The notes beneath the pieces are model-generated. The model did not search any database, had not been told where the DNA came from, and worked only from the letters and a program-made list of their open reading frames with translations. Shown in pieces: positions 10,827 to 21,848 of a DNA stretch of 64,000 bases. This stretch comes from Canna indica. Its lineage: Eukaryota > Streptophyta > Magnoliopsida > Zingiberales > Cannaceae. Location: assembly GCA_034359265.1 (NCBI GenBank), contig CP136896.1, forward strand, positions 36,694,001 through 36,758,000. The letters are read 5' to 3'. The translations under genes and the position numbers were made by a program. Position 1 is the stretch's first letter, and every line of letters starts with the position of its first letter.

Positions 10827-12144
10827 TGTTGTAGAAATGGCCTACACTAGAGGAGGGTGAATAGTGTGTTAACTAAATCTATTTGTCTAATTTCAATTTT
10901 AATCATTTCTTGATTAGTTAGGCTAAGCACGATATTAATAACAAGCAGAAACAATAAATATGAAACAATTAACACAGGCAATATATCAATGCTAACACAA
11001 GGATTTATAGTGGTTCGGCCCCAATACCTACTCCACTACCTAAGCACCCCGCTTAGGATTTTCAAACTAAACCCACTAAATTATGAGTAGCTTATAATTG
11101 AGGACTTTACACCGAAAAGACCCTACACTCACCTTGAAGGCACTTCCACACCCGGAAGTATCCCGCCTTCCTACCGAGTGAGCTTTCCCACCTCAATTCC
11201 TAAGACCTACTCCTAACTTAGTTTACACGAGTGGATTTACACCTTCTACACCAAGGTAACCACTTACACACAAGACCACACACTAGGTCTTCTTACATAC
11301 TCAAGTAAATCAAATCAAAACAAAATAAAAACACCTTAATCACAAGAAGAGAGTAAAGAGAACTTATCACAATAAGGACACCTCTTCTTTTTTAGCATAG
11401 CAAGCTTGAATACTCCTTTAATAAAGAACACTTGAGGATGAGGGATCAAGAGCTAGGTTTTGTGGGTTTGATCATGAAAGGGCTTAGGAGATGCTTAGGA
11501 TCACTCTTTTAGACTTGGAAGCATCATCCTTTTGCTAGGAATGAGTTTGGTATGGGTATTTATAACCCCCCAAACACCAAGGCTCGTCAATGGACATTTT
11601 TTTGCCCGTTGGCGACGCCCGATCACTTGTCAGTCGATTGTCAGTTGACCGATGGATCGACCGCCCAAGTGACCGTGGCATTCTGTCGCTTCTGGGCGCA
11701 CTTCGGTCGATCGAATTGGCTACTGCCAATTTTTCACCACATTCGGTCGATCGAATTGGCTACTGTCAATTCTTAACCACATTCGGTCGACCGACCGATC
11801 GACCGAAATTGGGCTAAGCTTGATTTTTTCAACCTTCTTCTTGCGCGCTTCATTTCCAGGTTCCGGCCTTCAACGTGCGTCAACTCGGAGAGCTTTCCAT
11901 GTGATATTTAGACTCGTCCAAGACGTCATTGGTGCTCACGTGGAATTTCGAGAAATTTCCACGACGAACCCGAACGCGTCGATCAATGTCCTTCCGATTT
12001 TCTGATTTCTCCGATATTTTCAATCGAGGACATCGAGCGCTAACTGATATGAGACCTGAAAATATTTCTTAATGAAACATTATATCTATGTTTGTTATCA
12101 TCAAAACCGAGATTAAGACCAAGGTAGAAAAACTTAGGCCAACA
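10827..12144 (-). repeat. 5' LTR of gag-only element copy 1
   Basis: Same ends as 5562-6841 (TGTTGTAGAAATGG ... TTAGGCCAACA). It includes the TATA core at 11556-11565 and the palindrome cluster at 11620-11810, where the AATTGGCTACTGCCAATT hairpin has been duplicated (11714-11731 and a variant near 11755). Transcription of the element would start here and run left. Confidence 0.9.
11556..11565 (-). promoter_or_regulatory. TATA core of Copia LTR promoter
   Basis: Reverse strand TTATAAATAC inside the 5' LTR, matching the core of the sister LTRs. This is the promoter copy that would drive gag at 10758. Confidence 0.65.
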
Positions 12145-12683
12145 TATTGTGCCCAAAAATGGTACACCCAACCCGAATCTGGTTCCCAAAGTATGCCCTA
12201 TGATTCCAAACTTTGTTTTCAGTAAACTTTATACACCACAAAAAGTATTTCAAAAACAACACAGATTCATCATCTCAGCATGAAATTCCAGTAATATTGA
12301 ATTTTCAGCATATCATGAAAATAAATCCGAAATTTACAGAAATTAGGTTCTTAATTGTCATCAAATCAGATTACTAATCTTGAGATAAATCAAGGCAAAC
12401 AAGCATCAACAACATCTTTAAACAAGAATCAAGCATCATGGTCAAGAACCCATCTCAAGAATACATATGGCATCAATATCAAAATCTTAATTTTTATAAA
12501 ACATGATTTCCATTCATGATCACAGATAATTTACAAGCATACATTAACATGTGGAAACCTAGATTGACAAGCATATCATGGCATGGATCTCAAGATTTCA
12601 CAAGCATCCTCTCTTAGGCATTTTATCAAACACCAAGAGGGCACCTTAATCTCCACCTCGACCGAGCATCCCTAGGATCATCC
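12145..12683 (-). repeat. 3' LTR of the Tekay element, second part
   Basis: Continues the LTR interrupted at 5561 (GTGCCCAAAAATGG matches GAGCCCCAAACCGG near 19617). It runs to 12683, where a Copia LTR begins. The remaining U3 part of this Tekay LTR is missing. Confidence 0.82.
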
Positions 12684-13420
12684 TGTTGGGTGAAATGACA
12701 CACTAGAGGGGGGTGAATAGTTTGTTATCTAAACTTGTCGCCTAATTCCGGTTTTAATCGTTTGTTAAATTATTTAGGCAAATTGCAATTTATCGATTAG
12801 ATGCGGAAGCAAAAATAAACCAATTAAGCACAAACAAAGAAAACCATGCTAACACAGAGATTTATAGTGGTTCGGCCCCAATGCCTACTCCACTACCTAA
12901 GCACCCCGCTTAGGATTTCCAAACTAAGTTTACTAGATTAAATTGATTCCCTAACACAGAGGACTTTGACTCGAAGAGTCTCACTCTCAATTTAAGGCAC
13001 TTCCACACCCGGAAGTCTCCGTCTTCTTACCGAGAGCACTCTTCCACCTCAACCCTAAGGGGCAACTCAACTAATCCTAGTAAACTACGTGTACACAAGT
13101 GGCTTTACACCTTATACACCAAGGATACCACTCAATCACAAGATCTAATACTAGGTCTACTTACACGTTCAAATACAATGAAATAAATCACAAAAATACA
13201 CAAGTAATGGAGCAAATAAATAATACAATAAATACTTAGCTCCAAACACGAGTCCTAGTTCCTCTTGATGCCTCAATGATGAATCGTTCAAGGCTTGAAG
13301 GCAAGATCAAGGATGTATCATGGAAACTATGGCTTATCAAAGGGATGACTCAAGAAATGCTTTGAGAATGATCAAGAATGGCTCAAAGGAAGCTTGGACC
13401 AATAGTTGAGATAGGTTAAT
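12684..13420 (-). repeat. Truncated Copia LTR
   Basis: Begins TGTTGGGTGAAATGACACACTAG and follows the LTR family through the TTATAGTGGTTCGGCCCCAATG words. After about 735 bases it gives way to the Tekay chromodomain region near 13420-13427. The U3 half, the rest of the Tekay LTR and the Tekay polypurine tract are absent. One deletion starting inside this LTR and ending in the Tekay pol gene explains all of these losses. Confidence 0.78.
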
Positions 13421-13426
13421 GAAGGT

Positions 13427-14540
13427 GGCCTCCTGCCCGGAATGGTGCTCCCACCTGACCTTAACAAAAGGAATCTCCTTGGACTTCAATTTTCTGATAT
13501 GCCAATCTAGCACCTCAACTGGTCGCTCCTCATATGAGATTATTGAATCCACCTTTACTGCGATAGACGTAGGCTCAATCACATAGGACTCATCCCGAAC
13601 ATACTTCTTCAGCATAGATACAAGGAACACTACGTCTGAGAATAGGAATCGACCCGATGAACCTAGGGCTTAGCTTTCCTTTCTTACCAAATCTCACCAC
13701 CCCTTACATAGGGGATACCTTGAGGAACACCATGTCCCCCCCCCAACAAACTCTACCTCATTGGCCTTCCCATCAGCATACATCTTTTGGCGACTCTGAG
13801 CTACCATCAACCTCTCCCTGATTAGCTTCACATTTTCTACTGCCTCCTCAACCAGGTCGGGTCCCATCATAAGGGAATCCCCTGCCTCAAACCAGCCTAC
13901 AGGCGACCTGCATCTCCGCCCATACAATGCCTTAAAAGGGGCCATCCCGATGCTGCTATGGTAGCTATTATTATAGGCAAACTCAATCAAGGGTAAGTGC
14001 CTCTCCCAACTATCCTCTAAGTCTAGAACACATGCTCTCAGCATGTCCTCTAATGTTTGAATGGTCCACTCTGACTGACCATCTATCTAAGGGTGAAATG
14101 TAGTGCTGAACCGAACCTGAGTGCCCAATGCCTCCTAGAATGACTGACAGAATCGAGCTGTAAATTGAGTATCCCGATTTGAGATGATCATAACACGAAC
14201 ACCATGATATGCGACGATCCGATCCAAGAACAACCTCGCATACAGCTCAGTTGAAAAGGTCGTCCTGATTGGTATAAAATATGACATCTTGGTTAGGCGA
14301 TCCACCACTACCCAGATAGAATCATTGTCCTTCCCAGACCTTGGCAACCCTATCACAAAATCCATGGTTATCTTCTCCCATTTCCACTCTAGTACTTCTA
14401 GGTTATGGAGCAACCCTGGTGGCTTTAAATGATCAGCTTTAACCTGCTGATACACCAGGTACTTCGACACTAATTCGGACACTGACAAAACTGCCCCATC
14501 ATCCAAGCACATGGCCAAATCCTAAGCCAACAGCCTCCTC
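13427..14540 (-). pseudogene. Tekay integrase core and chromodomain-like C-terminus
   Basis: The integrase of the Gypsy element. Reading leftwards: YQQVKADH (remnant of the zinc-binding end), ITMDFVIGLPRS (catalytic Asp), VVVDRLTKM, SNRDTQFTARF (the second catalytic Asp position reads Asn), then LEFAYNNSYHSS-like and FKALYGRRCRSPVGW. The C-terminal part has MLKKYVRDESYVIEP and VEVLDWHIRKLKSKEIPFVKVRW, a chromodomain-type tail of chromoviruses that is thought to guide insertion to heterochromatin. Frameshifts occur near 13640-13690 and 14045-14135, and the end is cut at about 13427. Confidence 0.85.
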
Positions 14541-15061
14541 CTGACGGCCAAATGCGCTAGACTGCCCATGGACTTCCTACTCAAAGCATCAGCCACCACA
14601 TTAGCTTTTCCTGGATGGTACATGATCGTGCAGTCATAGTCTTTCAAGAGCTCAAGCCATCTTCTCTGTCTCAGATTCAACTCCTTCTGGGTGAGCAAAT
14701 ACTGGAGGCTCTTATGATCAGTGTATATCTCATAAGCCTCGCCATAAAGGTAGTGATGCTACAGCATCAATGCGAACACCATTACCGCTAGCTCAAGATC
14801 ATGAGTCGGGTAACTCTTCTTGTGGACCTTTAGCTACCATGAGGCATAAGCTATCACCCTGCCGTTCTGCATCAACACACAACCCAAGACGACTCGGGAG
14901 GCATCACAATAAACAACAAACCCTCTCAAGCCCGAGGGTACTGCTAGAACTGGTGCCGACGTCAAGTGGTCCTTCAGCTTCTGAAAGCTCTCCTCGCATC
15001 TACTATCCCAGTCGAATTTGATCTTCTTCTGAGTCAAGCGGGTCAATGGCGCTGCAATCAT
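14541..15061 (-). pseudogene. Tekay RNase H region
   Basis: PLTRLTQKKIKFDW, VVYCDASRVVLGCVLMQ and, beyond a stop near 14833, [32 protein letters not shown] and [14 protein letters not shown] are the classic Ty3/Gypsy connection and RNase H motifs. The catalytic Asp in YCDAS and YTDHKS are kept. It joins directly to integrase after LAVRRRLLA, with little of the integrase zinc finger left. Confidence 0.85.
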
Positions 15062-15351
15062 AGAGAAATTCTACTATCCCAGTCGAATTTTTCACCACAC
15101 AGCTGGTGCCATTCGATATGGCAGAATGGAGATCGGCTTCACACTAGGCTACAAATCAATGCAAAACTCAATCTCCCTCTCTGAAGGCAATCCTGGCAAT
15201 TCCGGACATCAGAGAACCCGCATACCACGGGCGTCCCCTCGATGTCCCTAGCCGCACCTCCACCTCCCTCTGCCACTAATACAAAGACCAAGAAGGATTG
15301 GCATCCACCCAGAAGTAGCTTCCGGGCCTTGAGAGCTGAAATTTTCACCAA
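15062..15351 (-). pseudogene. Tekay reverse transcriptase, only the N-terminal end
   Basis: Reads through ELPGLPSERE-like and PISILPYRMAPA, the standard start of the Gypsy reverse transcriptase. It then stops abruptly at about 15090. The whole polymerase core with its YxDD box is missing, and the frame re-enters at PLTRLTQKK in the connection domain. A 20-base word (15000-15019) is repeated at 15071-15090 at the junction, so the deletion left or used a direct repeat. Confidence 0.78.
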
Positions 15352-15367
15352 CGAATCTCCCCTTCCC

Positions 15368-15690
15368 TCACCTTGGAAGGTAAACTGTAATCCTGTAATC
15401 CACTGAGGCGAAATGGTCCGCCAACCAGTCCATGCCCAAAATCACATCAAGTTCCACATGCCCACATGCCGACCTCACAGGAGTGTCTATTCGGCCATTA
15501 ACACATGCCCACAAATGACCACCTCGCAGCCCTGAAATGCTCGTAGGCATAGACACCACAAGAGGCAAATCAAGAATAGAGGGTTTCCCTAACAACTTAG
15601 CAGCAAACAATGCAGATACAAAAGAGTGCGTAGCACCCGGATCAATCAATACATAAGCAACAACAGAACCAACAACAAGGTTACCTTACA
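15368..15690 (-). pseudogene. Tekay aspartic protease
   Basis: IDPGATHSFVSALFA is the active-site region (D-P-G, a variant common in plant chromoviruses in place of D-S/T-G). DVILGMDWLADH is the conserved second protease motif. It sits between the gag zinc knuckle and the reverse transcriptase, as expected. Confidence 0.82.
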
Positions 15691-15699
15691 CTAGTGCCC

Positions 15700-16480
15700 T
15701 GGACGCCTTAGCACCCTCTTGGTTCATAGCAAACACCCGTGCAGCGGGCCTCTCTGAACCACCAGCTCGCTGGCCTCCTCCCTGAGTCTGACCCCTCTAA
15801 GTCATAGAACCCACTGACATCGGTCCCTTTCCTCTGGTCTGATCAGGCTGTTGACTGCCCTTGTCAGAACAATCCTTCCTGTAATGCCCAGTCTGCCCAC
15901 AGCTGAAACATACCTCTGAACGTCCTCAGCAAGCTCCCCAGTACTTCCTATGACATCGATTACACAGCTGCGGCCAAGGCCTCCGCTGCGAACATCCAGA
16001 TGACGCCCCTGGTCCTGAACCCCTGTAGTCTCTAGAACTGTTATGACCTCCATCGTGCGATGGATCTGCTGTCATGGGAGTACTCTCAGAGTGAGCTGGC
16101 TGACCCCCTAAATGCTGGGCCCAAAACTTTTTCTTCTGGGGGCCATCATGCCTATCTGTCGGTACCAATGCCTCCTTTCGAAGAACCTCATCTACAACCC
16201 GAGCAAAAGAAGTGTCCTCTTTGTAATGGATAATTCTGGTGATCTGCAACCTCAGCCCCTCAACAAACCTCTTAAAACTAGCGGTCTCTGTGGCTATCAA
16301 GGTGGGATGGTACTTCGAGAGCCGAGTGAACTTCATCTCATACTCCATCACTGATATACTATCGGTCTGATGTAGTAGCTCAAATTCCTTCACCCACCTA
16401 TCTCGGACGGTCAACGACAGGTACTTCTCTACCATAGCAGCTATAAACTCCTCCTAGGTAGGGCGTGGTGCATCTGCTGC
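15700..16480 (-). pseudogene. Tekay gag, C-terminal two thirds with zinc knuckle
   Basis: Gag domain words EYEMKFTRLSKYHP and RFVEGLRLQITR lie in 16435-15926. A frameshift follows, then zinc knuckle CFSCGQTGHYRKDC at 15869-15910, which binds the element RNA. The N-terminal part is missing: the sequence runs into an LTR piece at about 16488. Confidence 0.82.
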
Positions 16481-16487
16481 TCTGCGG

Positions 16488-16937
16488 TGCCCAAAAATGG
16501 TGCACCCAACCCGAATTTTCATCATCTCAGCATGAAATTCCAGCAACAATGAATTTTCAGCATATAATGATTAAATCCGAAATTTACAGAAATTAGGTCC
16601 TCAATTGTCATCAAATCAGAATACTAATCTTGAGATAAATCTCACAACTTTCATACTTATTAAATAAGGCTAACAAGCATCAACAACATCTTTAAACAAG
16701 AATCAAGCATCATGGTCAAGAACCCATCTCAACAATACATATGGCATCAATATCAAAATCTTAATTTTTGTAAAACATGATTTCCATTCATGATCACAGA
16801 TAATTTACAAGCATACATTAACATGTGGAAACCTAGATTGACAAGCATATCATGGCATGGATCTCAAGATTTCACAAGCATCCTCTCTTAGGCATTTTAT
16901 CAAACACCTAGAGGGCACCTTAATCTCCACCAAGAGG
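16488..16937 (-). repeat. Third, partial Tekay LTR inside the element
   Basis: About 450 bases nearly identical to 12150-12660 (TTATCAAACACC, ATGTGGAAACCTAG and many longer shared words). It sits between the gag of one unit and a duplicated integrase end. This makes the element a three-LTR structure, typical of unequal exchange between elements or LTRs followed by deletions. Confidence 0.82.
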
Positions 16938-17380
16938 TGCTCCCACCTGACCTTAACCAAAGGAATCTCCTTGGACCTAAATTTTCTGATCTGCCAATCT
17001 AGCACCTCAACTGGTCGCTCCTCATATGAGACTGCTGAATCCACCTCTTCTGCGATAGGCTCAATCACATAGGACTCATCCCGAACATACTTTTTCAGCA
17101 TAGATACATGGAACACTGGATGCACCCGGTCCATACTGGGAGGTAAGGCCAACTCATATGTCACAGCTCCCCTACGTTTGAGAATAGGAAATGGCCCAAT
17201 GAACCTAGGGCTTAGCTTTCCTTTCTTACCAAATCTCACCATCCCTTTCATAGGGGATACCTTGAGGAACACCATGTCCCCCTCAGAAAACTCTATCTCC
17301 CTGGCCTTCCGATCAGCATACATCTTCTGGCGACTCTGAGCTGCCATCAACCTCTCCCTGATTAGCTTCATATTTTCTGA
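16938..17380 (-). pseudogene. Duplicate Tekay integrase C-terminus and chromodomain-like tail
   Basis: LIRERLMAAQSRQKMYADRK, FLKVSPMKGMVRFGKKGKLS, ERPVEVLDWQIRKFRSKEIP and VKVRWEH match the tail at 13427-13800 but preserve a stretch lost there. It begins abruptly near 17380, where it is fused to a gag zinc-knuckle fragment. Confidence 0.83.
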
Positions 17381-17384
17381 GCTA

Positions 17385-17640
17385 CACCAATTGGTTCAAA
17401 GCAAACACCCGTGCAGCAGGTCTCTTTGAACCAGCGGCCCGCTAGCCTCCACCCTGAGTCTAACCCCTTTGAGCTACAGAACCTGCTTACATCGGTGCCT
17501 TCCCTCTTGGTTGATCAGGCTACTGAGTACCTTTGCCGGGACAATCCTTCTTGAAGTCCTCAACCTATCCGCACCCAAACATGCCTCAGAGCGAAACCGC
17601 TCTGGGTCCTGCTCAACTCTGGTCACACATAATCATGACC
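17385..17640 (-). pseudogene. Duplicate Tekay gag zinc-knuckle fragment
   Basis: The nucleotide sequence matches 15720-15925 (shared words such as GCAAACACCCGTGCAGC), that is, the end of gag. It is fused directly to the integrase tail at about 17385, so the whole pol gene of this unit is deleted. Confidence 0.75.
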
Positions 17641-18256
17641 CTTAAGCATAAGGTCGTTCTACACCCATAATTTATATTTCCTGAAATCTAGGGGAGAGAT
17701 CCTCCAATCAATCCAAAATTTTAGCTATAGGGGAAATTTACCATTAGCCATCCCCTACAGATTCCTTCTACAGAACTCTATCAATCGGCCCCCTAGGATC
17801 CCTAGGGCCGCCCTAACCAAACTGCACCATAGATACTAAGCAAACATTGCAAGAATATCTAATCCAGGCACCCATACAAAGATAGCCCCCAAAAATGGTG
17901 CACTCTCTAGCACAAGGCCATTCACGACCACAAGCTGTGCTACCCTGGAACTATCTCAGTTCCTCCTCAACTAGTCGTCTACTTTTACAAGCTCCGTGGA
18001 GTTGCTATCACTATCACTCCTTGCGGCATCAAAGGCCTCCATCAATCTAGAATGACCAGAAAGAAAAATATCATAATTAGAAAATTTAATTCACCCTAAC
18101 ATTTTTTGCAAACTTAACCACAAGTCGCGCTGAGGTGCAGACTTAGCCCATTGATCTCATAATATAACCCTACCATATATCGACACCCTAGCAATGTCCT
18201 ATACGGTAACAACTCTAGGTCGTAGTCAGATCGAACCACATGCTCTGATACTACAT
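17641..18256 (-). other. Tekay leader with decayed gag N-terminus and primer-binding site
   Basis: No convincing frame; it should contain the 5' leader and start of gag. At 18241-18253 the reverse strand reads TAGTATCAGAGCA, the initiator tRNA-Met primer site with one changed base, placed three bases from the LTR end. Confidence 0.65.
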
Positions 18257-18909
18257 TGTCACGACCCAAACTCAATGTCACGTGACCGGCCAGGGTATAC
18301 GTGCCTATACCCCGCAGCCTAACTCATGCACAAGCCAACTCATAAATATAGTGGAAGAAATAAATAGCTTTTTATTATAAGAGAGAAACCAAAATATATT
18401 TCATTTAAACAGTAAAGTTTTGATCAAAAAGTTCAAGTGAGAAAATAAAATGAATCAAAGACCAGCAGTTCTTTTTAACAAATAAAATCTAAAATGAAAG
18501 ACATAAACATCCCCAAGGGACTAAAACTCCAAATCACTAACAAAGGTGCATGACAACTACCAAAGAATCGACTATTACCCCTAACTAGGACTGCTATGAG
18601 ATCAATGTGGCTCCTCTGCCCTCCAGTCGCGCCAAGTGCTCCAGCCCACCTCACCAGTCAGGCTCTGCAAAACATAAAAAAATGACAACGGGTGAGTTCA
18701 AAGAACTTAATGAGCGGTTCTACCAACACCCACGAGAAACCAAACACAGATATATAGCATAATTCAAAACACCTGATGCAAGCAGGAAAGGTCACAAGGG
18801 AGTGACTACCTAACATGTCATCTAGCCACCACATGCCCGAAGGCATCCAACACCCTAATGGTGAAGTACAATAGGTCTAAGCCTACCATTCCCTAAGGCA
18901 ACAAAACAT

Positions 18910-19285
18910 ACTAGGATAATCGGGATTGGCCCATCCGAGCTTATCCTAATATAAAGAAACTCGGGAGCAATCGGGATTGGCCCATCCGAACTTGCTCCAT
19001 GAGACGCGAAGGAAAAATCAGGATTCACCCGTCCGAACTTGTCCCTTTAAGATATCACAGGAATAATCCGAACTTGTTCCACGAGAAAATACAGGAACAA
19101 TCGGGATTTGTCCATCCGAACTTGTTCCAAAGAGATAGCGTAGGAATAATCGGGATTCGCCCATTCGAACTTATTCCTTAAAATATAGATACTTGGGAAT
19201 AATCGAGATTTGCCCGTCCGAACTTGGTCCTCAAGAAACGCAGGAATAATCGGGATTCACCCATTCGAACTTGTTCCTTAAACAT
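18910..19285. repeat. Array of 35-nt hairpin units with compensatory stem changes
   Basis: Units with 7-base arms and a constant 21-base spacer occur at 18913-18947 (AGGATAA/TTATCCT), 18964-18998 (GGAGCAA/TTGCTCC), 19094-19128 (GGAACAA/TTGTTCC) and 19143-19177 (GGAATAA/TTATTCC). Near 19243 is a wobble-paired unit. Other units near 19011, 19195 and 19065 are imperfect or shortened. Arms change together, so pairing is preserved although sequence is not. Confidence 0.85.
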
Positions 19286-20566
19286 AGGTTGGGAATTAGT
19301 CATCCAACCATTCCAGGCCAAGCTCGTAATTCGGCTCCTATCCGAGCCTCTCTACCATTCATAAAGATATGGCACCAACAAGACCTAAGTCAAGTGTCTC
19401 CTACGGTGTCTTAGGGGTGTCCTTATTGGGAAGCGTCTCAACACTTCACTACTGACCCCAACTCCTAGACCCGTAATGTCATAAAACCATGAGGTTTTAT
19501 TTCATGCATATTATTTAATTTGTTGGCTCTTAACAGATTATGTTGCCCCTTGAATTTTAATTATTCAATTAAATTTCTATTTACCAAGATTAGGGTTTTG
19601 TTTTAGGTTTATTGTTGAGCCCCAAACCGGTGCACCTGAGTCGAATCTGACTTCCGAAGTGTGTACTTGGATCCAGACTATACCTTCTGGTCAAAATGAT
19701 AGGTTACACAACTATGTTCAGTAAATTATACACACCACAACAAGTATTTCAAAATCATCCCTAAATCAATAATTCAGCATGAAGTTTTCAGCATAATTGA
19801 TTTTTTAGCATAACAAGGAAATAAATCCGAAAATTCACAGAAATTAAATCCTTATTTTACAATCATATCATAATTATAACATTGAGCTAAATATCACAAA
19901 AACCATATTTGTTAAACAAGATTAACAAGCACTACAACCATCATTAATCACAGCACTACAAGCACTACAAGATCAAGAACTCATATCAAGAACACCCATG
20001 TCATCAAGATCAAAACCTATCTTTGAAAAACATGATTAATTTCAAAAAAATCACAGATTTAATTTCAAGCATGCATTAACATCATAAGCATTTAAATTGA
20101 TGAACAATTCAAGGCATAGATATCAAGATAAACAAAAACCTTCACTTAGGCATTTCATCGAACACCTTGAGGGCACACCCCTTCTTCCACCTTGGCCGAG
20201 CACTCCTAGGGTAAACCTAGGGCTGCCGAGCCACAAAGGGGAAGTCTCGGCCCTCCTCCCACAAATCGACCCAAGAACTCGGCAATCAAAACCCATGATG
20301 CGACGGAAAATCACATGAACAAATACAATGCCCAAATCAGCTCAAGAACACGAGAGAAACCCGAGAAAATGAGGGGTAAAACCACTCATCCAATTGGGAA
20401 GAAAGAATTAGAAAAGGACTTCCAAGTGGCGACCTCCGAATCCGGCCTCAAAGGGGGCGGCTCGGCTCAACAAGGGGCGGCGGCTCCAAGATTAAGAAGA
20501 AGGGACGGCGGCTCCACCTCAAGCTGACTGCTCCAAGAGAGGGGAAAAGAAAGAGGAAGAGGGAAG

Positions 20567-21848
20567 TGCTGAGTGAATGCCCACACTAGAAGGGGGGGGT
20601 TGAATAGTGTTGGGTGACTTTTTACTTCTTCTTCAATTTCTTTTAAGTCAATTCCAACATCAACCAAAAGTAAGTGCAACCACACGATGTTCGCTAGCGA
20701 GTGGTAAACACAATTATAATCAATTACACAAGGTAATGCAAACTCAAGAAATTATAGTGGTTCGGCCAACCGCCTACTCAACACAAAGGATTTCTAACCA
20801 AATCTTTTATAGACCTTGTGTTTCCCTTTGAATACAACCGAGGACTCGGTCCTCAACCCTTTGAGAACTCCTCAAAACTATTCACCTAGGCAAACACAAT
20901 TCTACAAAGTAAACCCTAAGTGTTTACACTAGCACACCTTGCAAGCTAATCAATGAAAAACAAGTTCAAGTAACAAGTAAAATTACAATGAAAAGAGCTA
21001 AATATTAAACCACAAGAAAGAGCACTTTTCCAAGCCTTCAATGCCTCCAACTCCATAAGATGTTGAGGTCGAATCAAAGCCGGAGTCGAGGGAAGATGAG
21101 CGCTTAAGAGAAATCGTCGATCGGAGAAGCAAGTGTGATAACATCAAGCTTAGAAGGCACAAATCACACTTTGGAAGCTTATCTCAATGGTTAAGAGTAT
21201 TTAATGAAGGTTGGTGAGGGGTATTTATAACCCCTCCCACGGAACGGCTCTTCAACAGGATTTTTTTCGCCCGTTGGACGCCGATCGGTCGATTGCCGGT
21301 CAATCGTCGGTCGACCGACGTATCGACCGCGCAGCGACCGCTGGCGTTCTGCCCTTCTGCAACTATGTTCAGTTGACCATCCACCGACTTGGTCGCGATT
21401 TAATTCCTCTATTTGTCTGATCGACCGAATTAGCCAGTGCAAGATTTTGGCCTTGTTCGGTCGACCGGAAGTAGCCATTGCCAATTTGTTTGCCTTGTTT
21501 GGTCGACCGAAGTGGCTACTGCCATTTTTCTGCCTTGGTCAACCGAACCTGGGCTGAGGCTGATTTTTTATATTTGTTTTGTTACACGCATTTTCATGGG
21601 TTTTGTTACCAAGTTTTGACTTTGATAACTTTACAAATAGGCTTGGGATGAGATCCTAGGGATATATTACATAGAATCTACTTAATCTACAACCGACCCT
21701 TTTTTGATGATTTTTGCGATTCTCCGAGCGAAGTTCGCGTGCTTATCGCAACCTCAACCTGAACTCAAAACTTCACACATATACTAAATACATGTTTGTT
21801 ATCATCAAAATAGAGATCGAAGCCAAAGGGGAACCCCTTGGGCCAACA
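20567..21848 (-). mobile_element. Copia solo LTR inside the Tekay LTR
   Basis: Starts TGCTGAGTGAATGCCC and ends TTGGGCCAACA. Perfect target duplication GGAAG at 20562-20566 and 21849-21853. Contains the TATA core at 21221-21230 and a GTCGACC palindrome cluster at 21270-21550. No internal sequence, so internal recombination has left one LTR. Confidence 0.9.
21221..21230 (-). promoter_or_regulatory. TATA core of Copia LTR promoter
   Basis: Reverse strand TTATAAATAC inside GGGGT...ACCCC arms, as in the sister LTRs. Confidence 0.62.

Larger units (their letters stand above)
5562..12144 (-). mobile_element. Gag-only, pol-less SIRE-lineage Copia element, copy 1 (complete ends)
   Basis: Two LTRs of 1280 and 1318 bp in the same orientation (5562-6841 and 10827-12144) flank a gag gene and about 2.5 kb of non-coding sequence. 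No protease, integrase, reverse transcriptase or RNase H is present. The target duplication is TGTTG (5557-5561) and TATTG (12145-12149). A primer-binding site lies at 10814-10824 and a polypurine tract at 6842-6855. The uninterrupted site is seen in the other Tekay LTR near 19617. The LTRs differ by about a dozen substitutions and one indel over the first 330 bases, so insertion is fairly recent within this nest. Confidence 0.88.

Noticed and set aside
18900..19290. Possible CRISPR-like array (regular repeats with spacers)
   Set aside because: Plant DNA. The repeats are degenerate palindromes inside an LTR, spacers are not unique, and there are no cas genes.
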